From Hoeflea sp. (lineage in GTDB: Bacteria; Pseudomonadota; Alphaproteobacteria; Rhizobiales; Rhizobiaceae): a stretch of DNA of 64,000 nt. The position numbers were made by a program, and so were the translations under genes. The DNA lies in assembly GCF_002733955.1 (NCBI RefSeq), contig NZ_NVXQ01000024.1, forward strand, positions 94,416-158,415. Reading direction: 5' to 3'. Under the pieces are notes generated by a model, which worked only from the letters and a program-made list of their open reading frames with translations, had not been told where the DNA came from and did no database searches. Of the stretch, positions 56,785-64,000 are shown piece by piece (positions within the stretch are counted from its first letter, which is position 1; every line of letters starts with the position of its first letter).

Positions 56785-57625
56785 ATGACCATTGCCGTTA
56801 CTGCCGTCACCGGCCAGCTCGGAGGGGCGATCGCCGAAGCGCTCATCGCGATGAACACCGGCGAGACCATCATCGGTCTTGCCCGCAGTCCCGCCAAGGC
56901 GAAGGAGCTGGGGATCGATGTTCGCCCCGGCGATTATGATGATGCCGGCCAGCTTCGGGCCTCCCTGGCCGGGGTCGACACGCTGCTTCTGGTCTCCGGC
57001 ATGGCCGCGCCAGAAGACCGGATCGGGCAGCACCGCAACGTCATCAACGCCGCCAAGGCCGCCGGGGTGAAGAAGATCGTCTACACCAGCGTGCAGGGCG
57101 CGGAGCAGGGGACGGCATTCTCCCCGATCATCCAGAGCAACCGGCAGACCGAGGCCGATGTCCGCGACAGTGGCCTCGACTGGGTCATTGGCCGGAACGG
57201 CATCTATATCGAACCGGATGTCGAGTATATCGACAGCTACCGCAAGGCCCGGCGAGATCGCCAATTGCGCCGGCGATGGACGCTGCGGCTATACCACCCG
57301 TCCTGAACTTGCCTTTGCCTATGCCCGCATGCTCACCGGATCAGATCACAACGGACGGACCTACAATCTGCATGGCGGACTGCTGACGCAATCGGAGCTG
57401 GCAGACTACCTCAACAAGGCTTTCGGCAGCGAACTGGTCTACCGGCCGATGTCGTTCGAAGACTTCAAGGCGGATCGCATCGCCGAGCTGGGCGAGTTCA
57501 TCGGCACGGTGATTGCCGGGATCTACCAGGGCATTCGCGAGGGCGCCTCCGACAGGCCCAGCGGTTTCGAAGCCGCTGCCGGGCGGCCGCACCAGTCCTG
57601 GGACGACTATTTTTCGTCGATCTGA
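56785..57625 (+). pseudogene. NmrA-like NAD(P)-binding reductase, frameshifted
   Basis: The gene starts at ATG 56785 after AGGAG. The first part encodes a Rossmann N-terminus (TAVTGQLGGAIAEALI) and QHRNVINAAKAAGVKKIVYTS, as in the QorB/NmrA family. Near 57248-57250 one extra C in a CCC run shifts the frame: the original frame stops at 57306, while the +1 frame continues GEIANCAGDG ... GRTYNLHGGLLTQSEL to 57625. Removing one base gives a 279-residue protein of family length. It may be a true pseudogene or a sequencing error. Confidence 0.85.
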
Positions 57626-57767
57626 ACCGAGAAGGCCGATGTCGACCCGTCAGAACCGCGGGTCGGTGCAAAGCCGACTTTACAGCTGCAGACCAGGCCT
57701 GACGACAGCCTCCCGGTAACTGGATCGCACATCAAGACAGACGGGCGCCGGAACGCAGCCTGCAGGT

Positions 57768-60700
57768 CTAGCTGATCTTGTCGAGCGCCGCCTTCAGCGA
57801 TTCGTCGGAATAGGGTTTTGCCAGCAGAACCGCATCCGCGTCGGCGCCATCAGGGATCTGGCTTTCACCGGTCGCAAAGACGATGCCGATGTCGGGATAT
57901 TTGCGGCGCAGTTCCTTTGCGAGCTCGCCGCCCTTCATGTCGGGCAGGCCGACATCGGTGACGAGAATGTCGAAATCCCGGTCCGCGACAGCTTCTATCG
58001 CTTCGGCGGCTGTTCCGGCGTCAATCACCTCATGGCCGAGATCCTCGAGCATGTCTGCCGTGTTGATGCGGATCAGGGCCTCATCCTCGACCAGCAGCAC
58101 TGTCAATCTGCGTGGCTCCGAAGTGTCTGTTGCTTCGGCCGCCGCTGCGGGAGCGGCGCTGGTGTCGACCGTCGGCTTGACCGGCACCGGCTGGGCGCGC
58201 TGTTTCTGGTTGGCGATGAGATGGCGGATCCGGCCGTCCAGCGCTTCCCGTGTGTAGGGCTTGGAGAGAAGCTCCACGCCGGCGTCAAGCTTGCCACCGT
58301 GAACGATGGAGTTCTCTGTGTAGCCCGAGGTAAACAGCACCACCAGGTCGGGGTTGCTGGCCTTGGCAAGCTTCGCCATCTCAGGGCTCTTGAGCTTGCC
58401 GGGCATGACCACGTCGGTGAACAGCACGTCCACGGGGACGCCGCTTTCGATGACGGCGAGGCCGGCCTGCGCATCGCGCGCGGTCAGCACCCGGTAGCCG
58501 AGGTCTGTAAGCGTGGCGACCACGGTGGCGCGGACATCGTCGTCGTCCTCGACCACGAGGATGGTTTCCGTGCCGCCCTGTGCCGGGCCCGATACGAGGC
58601 GTGCTTCCTGCTCTTCCTCGCCCATCGCGCGGGGCATGTAGAGCTTGACCGTCGTGCCCTGGCCCGGCTCGCTGTAAATCTTGATGTGACCACCGGACTG
58701 CTTGACGAAGCCATAGACCATCGACAGGCCCAGGCCGGTGCCCTTGCCTTCGGGCTTGGTCGAGAAGAACGGCTCGAACACCTGTTCCAGCGTCGACTCA
58801 TCCATGCCGGCGCCGGTGTCGGTGACGGCGAGCAGCACGTAGTTGCCGCTCTCCACATCATCCAGTCCAGCAGTGTAAGTGTCGTCGAGGCGCGCGTTGG
58901 AGGCCTCGATGGTCAGCTTGCCGGCGCCATCCATGGCGTCACGGGCATTGATGGCGAGGTTGAGCACGGCGTTTTCGATCTGCGTCGGATCGGCCATCGT
59001 GTTCCACAGGTTCTCGGCGATGACGACTTCGATGTCGACTGTTTCCCCGATCGAGCGGCGCAGCAGATCATCCATCCCGCTGACGAAGCGGCCGACATTG
59101 ATCACCTTCGGCTCCAGCGGCTGGCGGCGGCTGAAGGCGAGCAGCTGGCTTGCCAGCTTGGCGCCGCGATCGACACCGGCGAGTGCATTCCTGACCCGGG
59201 TTTCGGCGCGCTCATTGCCTGCCACATCCTTGGCCAGCAATTGCAGGTTTCCGGCGACAACCTGAAGCAGATTGTTGAAATCATGGGCGACACCGCCGGT
59301 CAGCTTGCCGATGGTTTCCATCTTCTGCGATTGCTGCAGTGCCTTTTGCGATTGCACCAGTTCCTCGGTGCGCTCGTCAATCCTGTCTTCCAGGTTGGCG
59401 TTGAGTTCGGCCAGCGCTGCCTCGTTGAGCTTGGCATGTTCGATGTCTGTGTTGCTTCCGACCCAGCGGCGGACTTCGCCGTTATCGTTTTTGACCGGGG
59501 TGGCGCGCACGACATGCCAGCGGTACTGACCGTCATGCCGGCGGATGCGGAATTCGACCTGATAGACCTCGCCGTTTTCCACGGCCTCTGACCAGGCCGC
59601 GGCGGCGGCCGGGAAATCGTCCGGATGCACGATGGTGCCCCAGCCATCGCCCTTGAGCCGTTCGGCGGTTTCGCCGCTATAGGCCAGCACGCGGTCGTTG
59701 AGCCACTCGATCCGGCCATCCGGTGTTGCCGTCCAGATATGGTTGAGCATGGACTGCGACAGGGAGCGGAACTCCTCCTCGCTGGCCCTGAGCGAGAGTT
59801 CGGCTTCCTTGTCCTTGGTGATGTCGGTGAACAGCACCGCGACATTGTCGGAACCGATGCCGTCGATCGGGAAGGCCTGGACCTGGAACCAGCGCTGATC
59901 GAGCTCGCTTGCCGCCTGCTCGGTGTTCAGCGGCTCGCCGGTGCGCGCGACGTTTCCGTAGAGATCGAACCAGTACTGTTCGTGACCCGGGGCGATGTCG
60001 CGGCGGATCCGCTTGCCGATCGGATCTTCGATGCCGGTGTGCCGGGGGAAGGCCTTGTTGGCTTCGATGAACTCGTAGTCGACCGGGTTGCCGTCATCGT
60101 CCCAGATCATGCGGATGACGCAGAAGCCGGACTCGAGATTTTCGAACAGGTTGCGGTAGCGTTCGCGCTGGGCCTGGGCTTCGATCTCGGCCTTGCGGCG
60201 GGCGGTGAGGTCGAACAACACGCCGGGGAACCGGTCGGGCTTGCCCGGCCCGCCCTTGACCAGCTTTCCCTGCGCCAGCACATAGGCGACCGATCCGTCG
60301 GGCCGCTGCAGGCGGTATTCGCTGCTGTAGGCTTCTCCGGTCTCGATGGTGCGGACGATCTCGTCGGCGACCCGCGCCCGGTCGTCCTCGTGGATCTGGT
60401 TGAGGAACTGCTCCAGCGGCAGGCCCTTGTCGGCCTTGGTCGGGTCAAGGCCGAAACTGGTGGCAAAACGGCCGTCGGTGAAAATAAGGTCTTCCGAGAC
60501 ATCCCAGTTCCAGGCGCCGATGACATCGGCATTGGTCATGGTCAGGTCGAGCCGCTCGAGCAGATGCTTGGTCTGCGAGCTCCGCAAGGCGACGACGCGG
60601 CCATTGTCGGGTGTCGGCACCGAAACCGAATCAAGGTCCTGGGCGCCGTCCTTGCCGATGAAGAAGCCGCGGTCGTCATAGATGTCGGTATAGGGCTTGC

Positions 60701-60812
60701 CGATGATGTCTGCGGGCTTCCAGCCCAGCAACCGTTCGGCGCCCTCGCTCCAGCCGGTGATCACGGCATCGGCATCAAGAAAGATCAGCGGGGCAGAAAG
60801 TGTGGTGTCCAT
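57768..60812 (-). CDS. hybrid histidine kinase: four PAS, HisKA, HATPase, two receivers
   Basis: The 1014-residue protein starts at ATG 60812 (GTG 60824 is an alternative). Without a membrane segment, it senses in the cytoplasm. PAS units lie at about 5-75, 90-205, 220-335 and 350-460; a coiled-coil joins them to HisKA with the phospho-His in GGVAHDFNNLLQ (about residue 510). HATPase motifs are NLAINARDAMDG, DTGAGMDES and GKGTGLGLSMV. REC1 (about 758-875, DVLFTDVVMPG) and REC2 (about 895-1012, DILVTDVGLPD) follow, each with acidic pocket, Asp and KPY lysine. No response regulator gene adjoins it. Confidence 0.93.
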   Translation of the reverse strand: MDTTLSAPLIFLDADAVITGWSEGAERLLGWKPADIIGKPYTDIYDDRGFFIGKDGAQDLDSVSVPTPDNGRVVALRSSQTKHLLERLDLTMTNADVIGAWNWDVSEDLIFTDGRFATSFGLDPTKADKGLPLEQFLNQIHEDDRARVADEIVRTIETGEAYSSEYRLQRPDGSVAYVLAQGKLVKGGPGKPDRFPGVLFDLTARRKAEIEAQAQRERYRNLFENLESGFCVIRMIWDDDGNPVDYEFIEANKAFPRHTGIEDPIGKRIRRDIAPGHEQYWFDLYGNVARTGEPLNTEQAASELDQRWFQVQAFPIDGIGSDNVAVLFTDITKDKEAELSLRASEEEFRSLSQSMLNHIWTATPDGRIEWLNDRVLAYSGETAERLKGDGWGTIVHPDDFPAAAAAWSEAVENGEVYQVEFRIRRHDGQYRWHVVRATPVKNDNGEVRRWVGSNTDIEHAKLNEAALAELNANLEDRIDERTEELVQSQKALQQSQKMETIGKLTGGVAHDFNNLLQVVAGNLQLLAKDVAGNERAETRVRNALAGVDRGAKLASQLLAFSRRQPLEPKVINVGRFVSGMDDLLRRSIGETVDIEVVIAENLWNTMADPTQIENAVLNLAINARDAMDGAGKLTIEASNARLDDTYTAGLDDVESGNYVLLAVTDTGAGMDESTLEQVFEPFFSTKPEGKGTGLGLSMVYGFVKQSGGHIKIYSEPGQGTTVKLYMPRAMGEEEQEARLVSGPAQGGTETILVVEDDDDVRATVVATLTDLGYRVLTARDAQAGLAVIESGVPVDVLFTDVVMPGKLKSPEMAKLAKASNPDLVVLFTSGYTENSIVHGGKLDAGVELLSKPYTREALDGRIRHLIANQKQRAQPVPVKPTVDTSAAPAAAAEATDTSEPRRLTVLLVEDEALIRINTADMLEDLGHEVIDAGTAAEAIEAVADRDFDILVTDVGLPDMKGGELAKELRRKYPDIGIVFATGESQIPDGADADAVLLAKPYSDESLKAALDKIS

Positions 60813-60824
60813 ACGGCTTTTCAC

Positions 60825-61082
60825 TCATAAAGAACGGCCCGCCCGGGTTCCTCACGAACCCCGGCAACCGCATATGTCTCGGGTTTTGTCTATCATATTC
60901 GGGCCGGAAGCCTAGATGCTTATTTGGGCAGGTGGTTTGCAGGTCGTGCATGCGGGCGGCGGCCGATGCAGCTCGAGATAGGCGCTGGGCTCCGAATATG
61001 CTGTCATCCGCTGTCAGCATGGAGCAGTTTTGTTCCCGCTTCACCCCTTTCCATCCGGCTCGACTCTACCCATATTGCCAGC
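60825..61082. other. divergent intergenic region, histidine kinase / uvrB
   Basis: No gene is visible. GGGTTC (60845-60850) and GAACCC (60856-60861) form a small dyad 33 bases before the kinase ATG. I found no alphaproteobacterial LexA box (GTTC-N7-GTTC). Confidence 0.5.

Positions 61083-64000
<2,918 letters not shown>

Noticed and set aside
58032..60830. Two long + strand frames (519 and 401 residues) opposite the histidine kinase
   Set aside because: The minus-strand kinase has complete catalytic motifs, while these frames show none.
60845..60861. GTTC/GAAC dyad considered as an SOS box for uvrB
   Set aside because: Spacing and orientation (GTTC-N5-GAAC) differ from the alphaproteobacterial LexA direct repeat GTTC-N7-GTTC.

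Overview
The window is a GC-rich chromosomal segment with no rRNA, tRNA, CRISPR array, prophage or insertion sequence that I can see. Gene content and order point to an alphaproteobacterium of the Hyphomicrobiales (Rhizobiales), probably Rhizobiaceae-like; Hoeflea or a relative is possible, but I cannot fix the genus. Supporting clues are the dcw order murD-ftsW-murG-murC-murB / ddl-ftsQ-ftsA-ftsZ followed by lpxC-bamD-recN-ligA, FtsZ with a very long Pro/Ala/Gln-rich linker and a C-terminal [13 protein letters not shown] peptide, UvrB with long N- and C-terminal extensions, and the neighbourhood aminopeptidase P / DUF1127 / prmA / SCO1.

Layout. 1-5947: peptidoglycan precursor and division genes on the + strand, tightly coupled (murD is cut by the window edge). 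6056-11438: an insertion of cyclic-di-GMP genes inside the dcw cluster: one membrane diguanylate cyclase (+) and two tandem paralogous membrane GGDEF-EAL proteins (-). 11935-16900: ddl, ftsQ, ftsA, ftsZ, ending in a strong terminator. 17190-23786: lpxC, bamD, recN, an unknown 205-residue protein (-) and ligA. 23910-26381: a PAS3-GGDEF-EAL protein. 26469-27968: PiT phosphate transporter (-). 28225-30263: Rrf2 regulator, FAD oxidoreductase and methyltransferase. 30389-31108: spermidine-synthase-like methyltransferase. 31316-33430: MHYT-GGDEF-EAL protein. 33543-34567: azlC-azlD amino-acid exporter pair.

34674-41459 holds aminopeptidase P (-), a DUF1127 small protein (+), a minus-strand operon (small membrane protein, SCO1, Na+/H+ antiporter, prmA) and creA (+). 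41526-46609 is a catabolic-looking module: a TAXI-type TRAP binding protein, a fused TRAP permease and an amidohydrolase, with a divergent LysR regulator. 46777-64000 holds a P-type cation ATPase, cardiolipin synthase, an EEP-family nuclease/phosphatase, gamma-glutamyltransferase, a YugP-like metallopeptidase, a Tat-exported metallo-beta-lactamase-fold protein, a Methyltransf_32-type methyltransferase, a frameshifted NmrA-like reductase, a four-PAS hybrid histidine kinase with two receivers, and uvrB (cut at the right edge).

The most distinctive theme is cyclic-di-GMP signalling: five GGDEF proteins (four also with EAL) in about 27 kb, three of them inside the division cluster. None has the RxxD inhibitory site at the expected place. 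Four have a perfect or near-perfect CtrA-type TTAA-N7-TTAA box upstream. This suggests, but does not show, a link between cell-cycle control, envelope growth and c-di-GMP.
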